Source: Actinomycetota bacterium
GTDB taxonomy: Bacteria > Actinomycetota > Actinomycetes > Actinomycetales > Dermatophilaceae
DNA: 64,000 nt
Assembly (NCBI GenBank): GCA_020161815.1
Contig: JAIUOP010000002.1
Location: 1 to 64,000, forward strand
Direction of reading: 5' to 3'
Each line of letters opens with the position of its first letter. The first letter of the stretch is position 1. The notes below the pieces were generated by a model that searched no databases, was not told where the DNA came from, and saw only the letters and a list, made by a program, of their open reading frames with translations. Of the stretch, positions 52,854 through 61,598 are shown one piece after another. The translations under genes and the position numbers were made by a program.

Positions 52854-54062
52854 TCAGGCGCCGGGGAAGTGGGGGCTCACGGTGACGACGTCACCGATGA
52901 CGATGACGGCGGGGTTCTCGACGCCGACCTGGTCGGCGATGTCGGCGATGGTCGCGACGGTGCCGACGGTGACCCGCTGGTCGGGCAGCCAGCCGCGTTC
53001 GACGATCGCCACCGGGCACTCGGGATCACGGCCCGCGGCGAGGAGGTCGGTGGTCGTGGTGCGGAGAGCGGCCACGCCCATGAGGAGCACGAGCGTGTGG
53101 TCGCGGCCGGTCGGCAGGTCGGGCAGGTCCTCATGCCCGGTGACGACGGTGAACCCTCGGGCCAGGCCGCGGTGCGTCACCGGGATGCCGGCCGCGGCCG
53201 GCACCGAGATCGCGCTCGTCACCCCGGGCACCACCTCGACCGGTATGCCGTGTGCCTCGCAGGCGAGCCGCTCCTCACCGCCGCGCCCCAGGACGTAGGG
53301 GTCGCCGCCCTTGAGGCGGACCACACCGTGGCCGACGAGGGCTTCCTCGACGAGGATCGCGTTGATCTGGTCCTGCGGGACGGCATGGCGTTGTGGTGCC
53401 TTGCCGACGTCGATGACGCGCACCGTCGTGGGGAGGGTGCTCAGCAGGCCTCGCGGTGCCAAGCGATCGACGACGACCACGTCGGCGGTGGCCAGCAGTT
53501 GCCGGGCGCGAAGGGTCATGAGGTCCTCGTGTCCGGGGCCACCTCCGACGAGGGCCACCCAGCCGCTCCCGGTGCGGGGTCGCTGGGGCTGAAGCGGCAG
53601 GGACCCGGTCGTCAGCGACGTGGCGATGGCGTCCCGGACGGCCACGGCTCGGCGGGGGTCCGCGGACGCATGGACGGCCACCGTGACCCGCCCGTCGGGC
53701 AGGTCGACGGAGGTCCGGGCGAGGACCGCCGCCGGGGTGCGCTCGGCGTCGGCGGCGTGCACGCACCACAGGCCGAGGAGCTCGCTGTCGGCGGCGACCG
53801 CGTCATCGGTCGAGGGGTCGCCGGTGGCGGTGTGGACCAGCCGGGCCCCGGCAAGGTCGGCGGAGCCGGCATAGTCGCGGGCGATCCAGCGGATGGCGTC
53901 CTCGGCGACCAGGTCGACCAGGTCCTCGCACAGCCACGGCGCGATCACCGTGACCTGCGCACCCTCCGCGACGAACGCAGTCACTCGGCGGGCCGACACC
54001 GGGCCGCCGCCGACGGCGACGACAGCTCGACCGCGCAGGTCCAGGGCCAGGGGCAGTGCCAT
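52854..54062 (-). CDS. cysG: Siroheme synthase: precorrin-2 dehydrogenase plus uroporphyrinogen-III C-methyltransferase
   Basis: A 402-residue bifunctional protein. The N-terminal Rossmann domain (residues about 5-150) has VVAVGGGPVSARRV for NAD binding; the C-terminal SUMT domain begins VALVGGGPGHEDLMTLRA (about 168) and continues with VVVDRLAP, VRLKGGDPYVLGRGGEE and VVPGVTSAISVPAAAGIPVTHRG. It methylates uroporphyrinogen III twice and oxidises precorrin-2. Iron insertion may be by the CbiX-type protein. It starts three bases after cysN. Confidence 0.92.
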   Translation of the reverse strand: MALPLALDLRGRAVVAVGGGPVSARRVTAFVAEGAQVTVIAPWLCEDLVDLVAEDAIRWIARDYAGSADLAGARLVHTATGDPSTDDAVAADSELLGLWCVHAADAERTPAAVLARTSVDLPDGRVTVAVHASADPRRAVAVRDAIATSLTTGSLPLQPQRPRTGSGWVALVGGGPGHEDLMTLRARQLLATADVVVVDRLAPRGLLSTLPTTVRVIDVGKAPQRHAVPQDQINAILVEEALVGHGVVRLKGGDPYVLGRGGEERLACEAHGIPVEVVPGVTSAISVPAAAGIPVTHRGLARGFTVVTGHEDLPDLPTGRDHTLVLLMGVAALRTTTTDLLAAGRDPECPVAIVERGWLPDQRVTVGTVATIADIADQVGVENPAVIVIGDVVTVSPHFPGA

Positions 54063-54065
54063 GGC

Positions 54066-55328
54066 TCAGTCCGCCACGAGCCCGGCGGCGAGCGTGTTGC
54101 CGTCGCTGGGGTCGATGAGGAGGAAGGCCCCCGAGTGGCGCGAAACGGCATACGCGGTCACCGGGAGCGGCTCGGAGACGAGGAGGTCCACGACGCCGAT
54201 GTCGTTGAGCGACAAAGCATCCGTCGGCTCGTGGTCGAGGCGGTCGAGGTCGAGGCGGCTGCGCAGGCCCCGCACGATGGTGTTGACCGTGCGGGTGCCG
54301 TGCTTGAGGAGCAGGCGCGACCCGGGGCGCAGTTGCGTGTCCGCCAGCCAGCACAGGGTGGCGCTGAACTCTCGGCGTGCCGCCGCCGTCCCCACCGCTG
54401 CGAGCACGTCGCCGCGGCTGATGTCGATCTCGTCGTCGAGCTCGACCGTGACCGACTGCGGTGCGACCGCCTCGGCGATCTCCCGGTCGCCGAGCCAGAG
54501 GCGGCGCACCGTGGAGCGTCGCCCGCTCGGCAGCACCTCGACCGGATCGCCCACGCGCAGGGTGCCCGAGTCGAGGCGGCCGCCGTAGCCCCGGAAGTCG
54601 CGGTCCGCCCCTCCGCGGACCGCGCCCTGCGGGCGGATGACGACCTGCACGGGCAGTCGGAGGTCACCGTCGTCGACCTCACCGACCGGGAGCATCTCGA
54701 GGACCTCGAGCAGGCTGGGCCCGGCGTACCACGGCGTGCTCGTCGACCGGTCGACGACGTTGTCCCCGTGGAGGGCCGAGACCGGGATGGCACGCAGGTC
54801 GCTCAGCCCGAGCCCGAGGGCGACCTCGTGCGCCTCCGCGGCGACCGTGAGGAAGGTCGACTGGGCGTCGTCCACGAGGTCGATCTTGTTGACGGCGAGG
54901 ACGACGTGCGGCACCCGCAGCAGCGCCGCCACGGCCAGGTGCCGACGGGTCTGCTCCAGCACGCCCTTGCGGGCGTCGACGAGGAGCACGACGACATCCG
55001 CCGTGCTCGCGCCGGTGACGGTGTTGCGGGTGTACTGCACGTGACCGGGGCAGTCGGCGAGCACGAAGGAGCGCCGGTCGGTCGCGAAGTAGCGATAGGC
55101 CACGTCGATGGTGATGCCCTGCTCGCGCTCGGCGCGCAGGCCGTCGGTGACGAGCGCGAGGTCGGCGCCGGTGAGGCCGCGGTCCCGGCTCACCCGCTCC
55201 ACGGCCTCGAGCTGGTCGGCGAGGATCGCCTTGGAGTCGTGGAGCAGTCGGCCCACGAGCGTGGACTTGCCGTCGTCGACCGACCCGGCCGTGGCCAGGC
55301 GCAGCAGCGTGGCTGGTGCAGCGCTCAT
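54066..55328 (-). CDS. cysN: Sulfate adenylyltransferase subunit 1 (GTPase)
   Basis: A 420-residue GTPase that drives APS formation by CysD. G motifs: GSVDDGKSTL (G1, residues about 15-24), GITID (G2), DCPGH (G3) and NKID (G4). C-terminal EF-Tu-like barrels follow. There is no fused APS kinase domain, which fits the APS reductase route used here. The start overlaps the cysD stop by one base. Confidence 0.95.
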   Translation of the reverse strand: MSAAPATLLRLATAGSVDDGKSTLVGRLLHDSKAILADQLEAVERVSRDRGLTGADLALVTDGLRAEREQGITIDVAYRYFATDRRSFVLADCPGHVQYTRNTVTGASTADVVVLLVDARKGVLEQTRRHLAVAALLRVPHVVLAVNKIDLVDDAQSTFLTVAAEAHEVALGLGLSDLRAIPVSALHGDNVVDRSTSTPWYAGPSLLEVLEMLPVGEVDDGDLRLPVQVVIRPQGAVRGGADRDFRGYGGRLDSGTLRVGDPVEVLPSGRRSTVRRLWLGDREIAEAVAPQSVTVELDDEIDISRGDVLAAVGTAAARREFSATLCWLADTQLRPGSRLLLKHGTRTVNTIVRGLRSRLDLDRLDHEPTDALSLNDIGVVDLLVSEPLPVTAYAVSRHSGAFLLIDPSDGNTLAAGLVAD

Positions 55329-56302
55329 CAGAAGTAGCCCTCCTTCTTGCGGTCCTCCATGGCGGCCTCGGAGAGCCGGTCGTCGGCGCGGGTGGCGCCT
55401 CGCTCGGTGAGCGTGGAGGCGGCGACCTCGGCCACGACCTCCGCGACGCTGGCGGCTGGCGAGTCGACGGCGCCGGTGCAGCTCATGTCGCCGACCGTGC
55501 GATAGCGCACGACGCGGCGCTCGACCTGCTCGCCCTCCCGCGGCTGGCTCCACGGGCCGACCGCGAGCCACATGCCGTCGCGCCGGAAGACGTCCCGCTC
55601 GTGGGCGTAGTAGAGCTCCGGCAGCGCGATCTCCTCGCGCTCGATGTACCGCCAGACGTCGAGCTCGGTCCAGTTCGACAGCGGGAAGGCGCGCACGTGC
55701 TGGCCGGCCCGGTGCCGCGGGTTGAGCAGGTGCCACAGCTCGGGTCGCTGGTTGCGCGGGTCCCACTGACCGAAGTCGTCGCGCAGGCTGACGATGCGCT
55801 CCTTGGCGCGGGCCTTCTCCTCGTCGCGGCGCCCGCCGCCGAAGACGCCGTCGAAGCGCCCCTGCGCGATCGCGTGGAGGAGGGGCTGGGTCTGGAGCGG
55901 GTTGCGCGTGCCATCGGCGCGCTCCCGCAGGCGCCCGTCGTCGATCCAGTCCTGCACCTTCTCCACGACGAGGCGCAGTCCGAGGCGCTCGACGGTGGCA
56001 TCGCGGAAGGCGAGGACCTCGGGGAAGTTGTGCCCGGTGTCGACGTGCAGGACCGGAAACGGGACCGGCGCCGGCCAGAACGCCTTCACCGCCAGGTGCA
56101 GCATGACGACCGAGTCCTTGCCGCCGCTGAAGAGCAGCACGGGCCGCTCCAGCTCACCGACGACCTCGCGGATGACGTGGATCGCCTCGGCCTCGAGGTG
56201 GTCCAGCTGGGACAACGAGGTATGCCGACCGCTCACCTCGGGCGCCTCCCCGGTGGTCGCGTCGTGGCGGGCGCGGGTGCTCTGGTCAAGGGTCAGGCTC
56301 AT
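55328..56302 (-). CDS. cysD: Sulfate adenylyltransferase subunit 2
   Basis: A 324-residue ATP-pyrophosphatase-type enzyme forming APS from sulfate and ATP. PP-loop motif LLFSGGKDSVVML (about residues 56-68), then HVDTGHNFPE, GGGRRDEEKARAKERI and the late MSCTGAVDSPA; the C-terminal end RKKEGYF is the family end. The start overlaps the cysH stop (ATGA). The N-terminal 30 residues are variable and include a 17/18 copy of the dispersed element (56220-56237, coding SGRHT). Confidence 0.95.
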   Translation of the reverse strand: MSLTLDQSTRARHDATTGEAPEVSGRHTSLSQLDHLEAEAIHVIREVVGELERPVLLFSGGKDSVVMLHLAVKAFWPAPVPFPVLHVDTGHNFPEVLAFRDATVERLGLRLVVEKVQDWIDDGRLRERADGTRNPLQTQPLLHAIAQGRFDGVFGGGRRDEEKARAKERIVSLRDDFGQWDPRNQRPELWHLLNPRHRAGQHVRAFPLSNWTELDVWRYIEREEIALPELYYAHERDVFRRDGMWLAVGPWSQPREGEQVERRVVRYRTVGDMSCTGAVDSPAASVAEVVAEVAASTLTERGATRADDRLSEAAMEDRKKEGYF

Positions 56303-57027
56303 GTGTGGATCCCGCATTCGGTCTTGGCCAGGCCGGCCCAGCGGCCCGACCTGGGGTCGGCGCCCGGGGCGACCGGGCGGGTGCAGGGCTCGCACCCGAT
56401 GGACGGGTAGCCCTGGGAGAGAAGGAGGTTCAGCGGCACGGCGTGCTGGGCGGCATACGCAAGGAGGTCGTCGAAGGACCACGCGGCGAGCGGGTTGACC
56501 TTGATCAGTCCGTGGCGCTCGTCGAAGGAGACCAGCGGGGTGGTGGTGCGGGTGGGAGCCTCCTCACGACGGACCCCGGTCACCCAGGCGTCATGGCTCC
56601 GCAGGGCCCGGGCCAGCGGGGCCATCTTGCGGATCTCGCAGCACAGGGCCGGGTCGCGGGCGAAGAGATCGGGGCCGTGGGCCGCGGCCTGCTCCGCGAT
56701 GGTGAGCTCGGGCAGGACGTCGACGACCGTGACATCGAGCCGGTCGGCCACCTCGTCACGGGCGATGCGGGTCTCGAGGAAGTGGTAGCCGGTGTCGAGG
56801 AAGAGCACGTCGACCCCGGGCAGGTGCTGGGAGACCAGGTGCGGCAGCACCCCGTCGGCCATCGAGCAGGCGACGGCGACGCGTGGCCCCACGCGCCCGG
56901 CGAGCCAGGCCAGGGCCTCGTCGGCGGACACCTCGCCGAGCGCGGCGCCCTCGCTGGCGAGAGCGCGCAGGTCGTCGGCGCTGCGGCTGCGGCCGGGCGT
57001 CCCGGCGGTGGCTGTCTGCGCACTCAC
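56299..57027 (-). CDS. cysH: Adenylyl-sulfate (APS) reductase, 4Fe-4S type
   Basis: A 242-residue assimilatory reductase making sulfite from APS. The cluster ligands CCEIRK (about residues 127-132) and CEPC (about 213-216) mark it as an APS rather than a PAPS reductase; the catalytic Cys is in TKECGIH-like TECGIH at the end. PP-loop-derived VACSMADGVL and LDTGYHF are present. GTG start overlaps the sir stop (GTGA). Confidence 0.94.
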   Translation of the reverse strand: MSAQTATAGTPGRSRSADDLRALASEGAALGEVSADEALAWLAGRVGPRVAVACSMADGVLPHLVSQHLPGVDVLFLDTGYHFLETRIARDEVADRLDVTVVDVLPELTIAEQAAAHGPDLFARDPALCCEIRKMAPLARALRSHDAWVTGVRREEAPTRTTTPLVSFDERHGLIKVNPLAAWSFDDLLAYAAQHAVPLNLLLSQGYPSIGCEPCTRPVAPGADPRSGRWAGLAKTECGIHT

Positions 57028-58721
57028 GACAGTGCCTCCTCGTCCGCGCGGTGGGCCCAGTGGGCGAAGCTCTCGCCCTCCTCCCGATCGGTGACGAAGC
57101 GGCGAGTGACCCGCTCGACGTAGTCGGTGAGCTCATCGGCCGTGACCTTGAGCCCACGGACGGTGCGCCCGAGCTCGCCGTCGGACAGGTCCTGCCCGGC
57201 GAGCCCGCCGCCGAGGTGGACCTGGAAACCGGGGACGTTCTCCCCGTCCGGACCCGGGACGAGCTGGCCCTTGAGGCCGATGTCCGCCACCTGGATGCGG
57301 GCGCAGGAGTTGGGGCAGCCGTTGAGGTTGAGCGAGATCGGCCGGTCGAGGGCGACATCGAGGAGGCGGGTCTCGAGCTCGGCGATCGTCGCCGCCGCCG
57401 TGTCCTTGGTGTCGACGATGGCCAGCTTGCAGAACTCGATCCCGGTGCACGCCATGGTGGCCCGACGGAAGGGAGTGGGCCGCGTGGACAGGCCGAGCGC
57501 CTCGAGCCGCTGCTCCACCTCCTCGACCCTGTCCTCCGGCACGTCGAGGACGACGAGCTTCTGGTGGGGCGTCGGGGCGATCCGCCCGCCGCCGAGGTCG
57601 TCGAGCAGGTCGGCCAGTCCGCCCAGGACCGGCCCGCCGACGCGACCGACGACGGGAGCCGCGCCCACGGCATACCGGCCGTCCTTCTGGCGCTGGACGC
57701 CCACGTGGTCCGCGGGCCCGGTCGGGGTGGCCGGCGGCGGTCCGTCCGGGAGGGGCGCGTCGAGGTACTCGGTCTCCAGGACCTCGCGGAAGCGCTCGGT
57801 GCCCCAGTCCGCGAGGAGGAACTTCAGGCGCGCCTTGGTGCGCAGGCGGCGGAAGCCGTAGTCGCGGAAGAGGCGGATGACCCCGTGCCAGACCTCGGCG
57901 GCGCGCTCCGGCGGGACGAAGGCACCGAGGCGCTCGGCCAGGCGTGGGGCCGTGGAGAGGCCGCCGCCGACCCAGAGGTCGTAGCCGGGTCCGAGCTCGG
58001 GATGGTGGACCCCGACGAGGGAGATGTCGTTGATCTCGTGGACGACGTCCAGGCTCGGGTGGCCGGTGATCGCCGACTTGAACTTGCGCGGCAGGTTGGC
58101 CAGGTCCGGGTCGCCGATGAAGCGCTCGCGGATCTGCGCGATGACGGGCGTGGGGTCGATGATCTCGCTCGCGGCAATGCCGGCGAGCGGGCTCGCGAGG
58201 AAGCCGCGGGGAGTGTCACCGCAGGCCTCGGTCGTGATGAGCCCGACGGCTTCCAGGCGCTCCCAGATCTGGGGCATGTCCTCGACGCGGATCCAGTGGT
58301 ACTGGATGTTCTGGCGGTCGGAGATGTCGGCCGTGCCCCGGGCGAACTGCTCGGAGAGGTCGGCGAGCACCCGGACCTGGGTGGGGCTCAGGGCCAGGCC
58401 GTCGGTGCGGACGCGGAGCATGAAGTACTCGTCGGAGAGCTCGTGCGTCTCCAGCTGGGCGGTGCGGCCGCCCTCGATGCCGGGGCGACGCTGGGTGTAG
58501 AGGCCCATCCAGCGGAAGCGGCCGTGGAGGTCCTCGTCCGGGATCGAGGCGAAGCCCTGCTTGGCGTAGATCGTCTCGATCCGCTCGCGGACCTCGAGCC
58601 CGCCACCGGCGGCCTTGAACTCCTCGTTGGCGTTGAGCGGGGCGCGGCCGTCGACCGCCCACTGGCCGTTGCTGCGGCCGGCGCGGGGTGCGCGCAGGGC
58701 ACGTTCGGGGGCAAGCGTCAT
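57024..58721 (-). CDS. sir: Ferredoxin-dependent sulfite reductase (siroheme)
   Basis: A 565-residue enzyme reducing sulfite to sulfide. Start ATG at 58721 with AGGAG eight bases upstream. The family begins with PLNANEEFKAAGGGLEVRER and RFRWMGLYTQRRPG; siroheme/4Fe-4S ligands are ACTGIEFCKLA (Cys-x5-Cys, about residues 432-438) and NGCPNSC (Cys-x3-Cys, about 473-477). It heads the operon of sulfate assimilation. Expression is probably attenuated by the cysteine leader peptide upstream. Nitrite reductase is the alternative, excluded by the cys context. Confidence 0.93.
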   Translation of the reverse strand: MTLAPERALRAPRAGRSNGQWAVDGRAPLNANEEFKAAGGGLEVRERIETIYAKQGFASIPDEDLHGRFRWMGLYTQRRPGIEGGRTAQLETHELSDEYFMLRVRTDGLALSPTQVRVLADLSEQFARGTADISDRQNIQYHWIRVEDMPQIWERLEAVGLITTEACGDTPRGFLASPLAGIAASEIIDPTPVIAQIRERFIGDPDLANLPRKFKSAITGHPSLDVVHEINDISLVGVHHPELGPGYDLWVGGGLSTAPRLAERLGAFVPPERAAEVWHGVIRLFRDYGFRRLRTKARLKFLLADWGTERFREVLETEYLDAPLPDGPPPATPTGPADHVGVQRQKDGRYAVGAAPVVGRVGGPVLGGLADLLDDLGGGRIAPTPHQKLVVLDVPEDRVEEVEQRLEALGLSTRPTPFRRATMACTGIEFCKLAIVDTKDTAAATIAELETRLLDVALDRPISLNLNGCPNSCARIQVADIGLKGQLVPGPDGENVPGFQVHLGGGLAGQDLSDGELGRTVRGLKVTADELTDYVERVTRRFVTDREEGESFAHWAHRADEEALS

Positions 58722-58777
58722 GGGAGGGCTCCTGAGGTGCAGGTCTGGGATCCGGGCAGCGTCGACCGGTGGGCGAT

Positions 58778-58822
58778 GGGCGCGGGAGGCGCCCGAGGGC
58801 GGGAGGACGGGCTGGTGCCCGT
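58778..58822 (-). promoter_or_regulatory. Stem-loops between the cysteine leader peptide and sir, attenuator candidate
   Basis: Two perfect 6-bp stems: ACGGGC/GCCCGT at 58807-58822 (4-base loop) and GGGCGC/GCGCCC at 58778-58794 (5-base loop). The first begins six bases after the leader stop codon. A ribosome stalled on the Cys codon near the leader end, or released at its stop, would change which stem can form before the sir start. Confidence 0.5.
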
Positions 58823-58827
58823 GCGGG

Positions 58828-58911
58828 TCAGCGACACATGAGGTTGGACGCGACACGCAGCAGGTCGACGTGGCGGCGCTTCGTGGAGCGCACAGACAGA
58901 TCACGCGACAT
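58828..58911 (-). CDS. Cysteine-responsive leader peptide of the sulfate assimilation operon
   Basis: A 27-residue ORF: MSRDLSVRSTKRR, HVDLLRVASNLMCR, stop. The RRHVDLLRVAS-x2-C pattern with a terminal Cys is the hallmark of the short leader peptides found before cys genes in actinobacteria. TATGGT sits seven bases before the ATG, so the transcript is likely leaderless. In mycobacteria, similar leaderless Cys-containing ORFs attenuate sulfur operons when Cys-tRNA is ample. The leader stop is 106 bases before sir. Confidence 0.85.
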   Translation of the reverse strand: MSRDLSVRSTKRRHVDLLRVASNLMCR

Positions 58912-58920
58912 GATCTAAAC

Positions 58921-58937
58921 CATAACGGACCCTTATG
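58921..58937. promoter_or_regulatory. Inverted repeat in the sulfate operon promoter
   Basis: CATAA-CGGACCC-TTATG has perfect 5-base arms and overlaps the likely -10 region of the leader transcript (TATGGT region on the minus strand). It may be an operator for a sulfur regulator such as a CymR- or CysB-like protein; no regulator gene is nearby. Confidence 0.4.
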
Positions 58938-59004
58938 TTGACCTGTCGCGTCGTGTCCGCCATGTGGGCAGGTCCCTCCATCCCCACCCCGGGGCCCGAG
59001 GGCT

Positions 59005-59439
59005 ATGATCGAACGCATGTTCGAGGCGGCAGCACCACCGCGACGGGCGGCCAGCCCGGGGTCGCCGGGTGCCGCGCGCTCGGGGCCGCCGGGGTGGCCG
59101 CCGCGGGTGCCCCCGCCCGAGGTCGCCGGCTGGCAGCTCGCGGCGGTGGCGTGGTTGCTCGACCAGTGCCCGGCGGACTACCGCCTGTATGCCGCGTGGC
59201 GGCGCCACCCGATCGTGCTCGCCTGGCTGACCCTGCGGCACCTCGAGGGGCAGCTGGCCACGATGCGACTGGCCTACCGCGGGCTCCGGGTGGACCTGGC
59301 CGAGCAGGTCTCCGCCGATGCCCTCACCGATGTCCTGGAGGTGCTGGCCCGCGAGGGCGCGCGCCTGGTCGAGGTGCGACGGTCCGCCTCGCTCGTCCTC
59401 GAGGCCATGGAAGGCAAGGTCTTCGTCCCGCGCCTGTGA
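59005..59439 (+). CDS. Conserved hypothetical protein upstream of dxs
   Basis: A 144-residue protein (start 59005, or ATG 59017). A Pro/Ala-rich N-terminus of about 40 residues precedes a helical domain: WQLAAVAWLLDQCPADYRLY, RRHPIVLAWLTLRHLEGQLA, MRLAYRGLRVDL, DALTDVLEVLAREGARLVEV and VLEAMEGKVFVPRL. I know similar small proteins beside actinobacterial dxs, but no function. No membrane segment or cofactor motif is visible. The 173 bases that follow hold the dxs promoter (TAGACT at 59574-59579). Confidence 0.7.
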   Translation: MIERMFEAAAPPRRAASPGSPGAARSGPPGWPPRVPPPEVAGWQLAAVAWLLDQCPADYRLYAAWRRHPIVLAWLTLRHLEGQLATMRLAYRGLRVDLAEQVSADALTDVLEVLAREGARLVEVRRSASLVLEAMEGKVFVPRL

Positions 59440-59612
59440 GGCGAGGTGGACGCGTGCCAGGGGTGCGGCATACGGCTCGGTCGGCACGCACGGGGGCCGG
59501 GACGGGAGGGCAACGTCACAGGTTTCACACCGTGCGCCCACCGGGGGAGCAGGCCGAGCACCGTGCCTGCGCCTAGACTTGGACGGTTGACCGACGACTG
59601 CCAGGAGACGTT

Positions 59613-61481
59613 GTGACCCTGCTGGAGCGCATCCAGGAGCCTGCGGACCTCAGGTCCGTCCCCGAGGACGAGCTGCCCGCGCTCGCGGCGGAGATCCGCG
59701 CCTTCCTCGTCGAGCAGGTCTCCCGCACCGGTGGCCACCTCGGTCCCAACCTCGGCGTCGTCGAGCTGACCATGGCCCTGCACCGTGTCTTCGACAGCCC
59801 GAGGGACGCGATCGTCTTCGACACCGGGCACCAGTCCTATGTCCACAAGCTGCTCACCGGTCGCCAGGACTTCTCCGGCCTGCGCCAGCAGGGGGGCCTG
59901 TCCGGCTACCCCAGCCGCGCCGAGTCCGAGCACGACGTCGTCGAGAGCTCGCACGCCTCGGCGTCCCTGTCCTGGGCCCACGGCATCGCCGAGGGGCGCC
60001 GAGTGCGGGGGGAGAGCGGACGGCATACGGTCGCCGTCATCGGTGACGGGGCGCTCACCGGCGGGATGGCCTGGGAGGCCCTCAACAACATCGCCGCCGA
60101 GACCGACCTGCCGCTCGTCGTCGTCGTCAACGACAACGAACGCTCTTACGCCCCCACCAAGGGCGGGCTCGCCGACCACCTCGCGACCCTGCGCACGACG
60201 CGCAACTACGAGCGGGTGCTCGACTGGGGCAAGGCCACGCTCCACCGCACGCCGGTCGTCGGCGGCGTGATGTACGAAGCGCTCCACGGCATGAAGAAGG
60301 GCCTGAAGGACATCGTCGCGCCGCAGGGCCTCTTCGAGGACCTCGGCCTGAAGTACGTCGGACCGGTCGACGGCCACGACACCCTCGCCCTGGAGCACGC
60401 CCTGAAGAAGGCCAAGTCCTTCGGGGGCCCGGTCCTCGTCCACGTCCTCACCCAGAAGGGCCGGGGCTACGACCACGCCGAGAACGACGAGGCCGACCAG
60501 TTCCACGGCATCGGCGTGATCAACCCCGAGACCGGCCTGCCGATCCAGATCGCCGGCCGCAGCTGGACCGACGAGTTCAGTGACGCCATGGTCGAGATCG
60601 GCGCCGAGCGGCCCGATGTCGTCGGCATCACCGCGGCGATGATGATCCCGGTCGGCCTGCGGCCCTTCGCCGACGCCTACCCCGAGCGCATCTTCGACGT
60701 CGGCATCGCCGAGCAGCACGCGGCGACGATGGCCGCCGGGCTGGCCTTCACCGGCCTGCACCCGGTCGTCGCGATCTATGCGACCTTCCTCAACCGCGCC
60801 TTCGACCAGGTCCTCATGGACTGTGCCCTCCACAAGGCCGGCGTCACGTTCGTCCTCGACCGCTCCGGCGTAACGGGCCCCGATGGCGCCTCCCACCACG
60901 GCATGTGGGACATGACCATCGCCGGCGTCGTGCCCGGCCTGCACCTGGCTGCGCCGCGTGATGGGCAGCAGATCCCGATCGCCCTCCGCGCGGCGGTCGA
61001 CATCGACGACGCGCCGTCGGTCATCCGCTTCCCCAAGGGGACCGTGGGCGACCCGATCCTCGCGCTCCGCACGGTCGAGGGCGTCGACGTCCTCGCCGAG
61101 CCGGACGAGGGTGAGGTCGACCTGCTGCTCGTCGGCATCGGCTCGATGGTCACCACGGCCCTGGCCGCAGCGGAGAAGCTCACCGCCGAGGGTCTGCGCG
61201 TGCGGGTCGTCGACCCGGTGTGGGCGCTGCCCGTGCCGAGCGGCGTTGTCACGCTCGCCGGCTCGGCCCGCCGGGTCGCCGTCGTCGAGGACAACTCCGT
61301 CGTCGGTGGCATCGGCTCACAGGTCGCGTATGCCGTCCGGCTGGCCGGTCTCGACGTGCCGGTCGACACCTTCGGGCTCCCGCGGGAGTTCCTCGACCAC
61401 GGCTCACGCGGTCAGGTGCTCGAGGCGTGCGGCCTGACGCCGGACGTCGTCACCAACGCCCTGCGCGACCGCCTGCGCTGA
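59613..61481 (+). CDS. dxs: 1-deoxy-D-xylulose-5-phosphate synthase
   Basis: A 622-residue thiamine-diphosphate enzyme that starts the MEP pathway for isoprenoids. Features: [32 protein letters not shown] motif [18 protein letters not shown] (about residues 145-162), Glu-containing [16 protein letters not shown] (about 368-383) and the C-terminal [19 protein letters not shown] start after AGGAG. Segment 60011-60028 carries a 17/18 copy of the dispersed element just before the TPP motif, coding SGRHT in a region normally variable. It supplies the prenyl synthase at 427-1512. Confidence 0.95.
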   Translation: MTLLERIQEPADLRSVPEDELPALAAEIRAFLVEQVSRTGGHLGPNLGVVELTMALHRVFDSPRDAIVFDTGHQSYVHKLLTGRQDFSGLRQQGGLSGYPSRAESEHDVVESSHASASLSWAHGIAEGRRVRGESGRHTVAVIGDGALTGGMAWEALNNIAAETDLPLVVVVNDNERSYAPTKGGLADHLATLRTTRNYERVLDWGKATLHRTPVVGGVMYEALHGMKKGLKDIVAPQGLFEDLGLKYVGPVDGHDTLALEHALKKAKSFGGPVLVHVLTQKGRGYDHAENDEADQFHGIGVINPETGLPIQIAGRSWTDEFSDAMVEIGAERPDVVGITAAMMIPVGLRPFADAYPERIFDVGIAEQHAATMAAGLAFTGLHPVVAIYATFLNRAFDQVLMDCALHKAGVTFVLDRSGVTGPDGASHHGMWDMTIAGVVPGLHLAAPRDGQQIPIALRAAVDIDDAPSVIRFPKGTVGDPILALRTVEGVDVLAEPDEGEVDLLLVGIGSMVTTALAAAEKLTAEGLRVRVVDPVWALPVPSGVVTLAGSARRVAVVEDNSVVGGIGSQVAYAVRLAGLDVPVDTFGLPREFLDHGSRGQVLEACGLTPDVVTNALRDRLR

Positions 61482-61533
61482 GCGGAGAGATTCCCGAAGG
61501 TCCGGCCCCTGCGAACGGTCGCCTGACCGGCGA

Positions 61534-61579
61534 TGAGTGGACCCTTTTCCGTCCCCCGGGACGGAAAAGGGTCCACTCA
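61534..61579. terminator. Bidirectional terminator between dxs and murA
   Basis: Perfect 22-base arms (61534-61555 and 61558-61579) with a 2-base loop, containing GGACCCTTTTCCGTCCC. It lies between convergent dxs and murA, 20 bases before the murA stop, so it can end both transcripts. Unlike the other long hairpins here, it lacks the GTATGCC core. Confidence 0.85.
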
Positions 61580-61598
61580 ACGGGCGTGTCGCCCGGCC

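Noticed and set aside
51864..55337. Long plus-strand open frame opposite tauE, cysG and cysN
   Set aside because: Same reason: the minus-strand genes carry clear motifs and overlapping starts, and the plus-strand reading is low-complexity.
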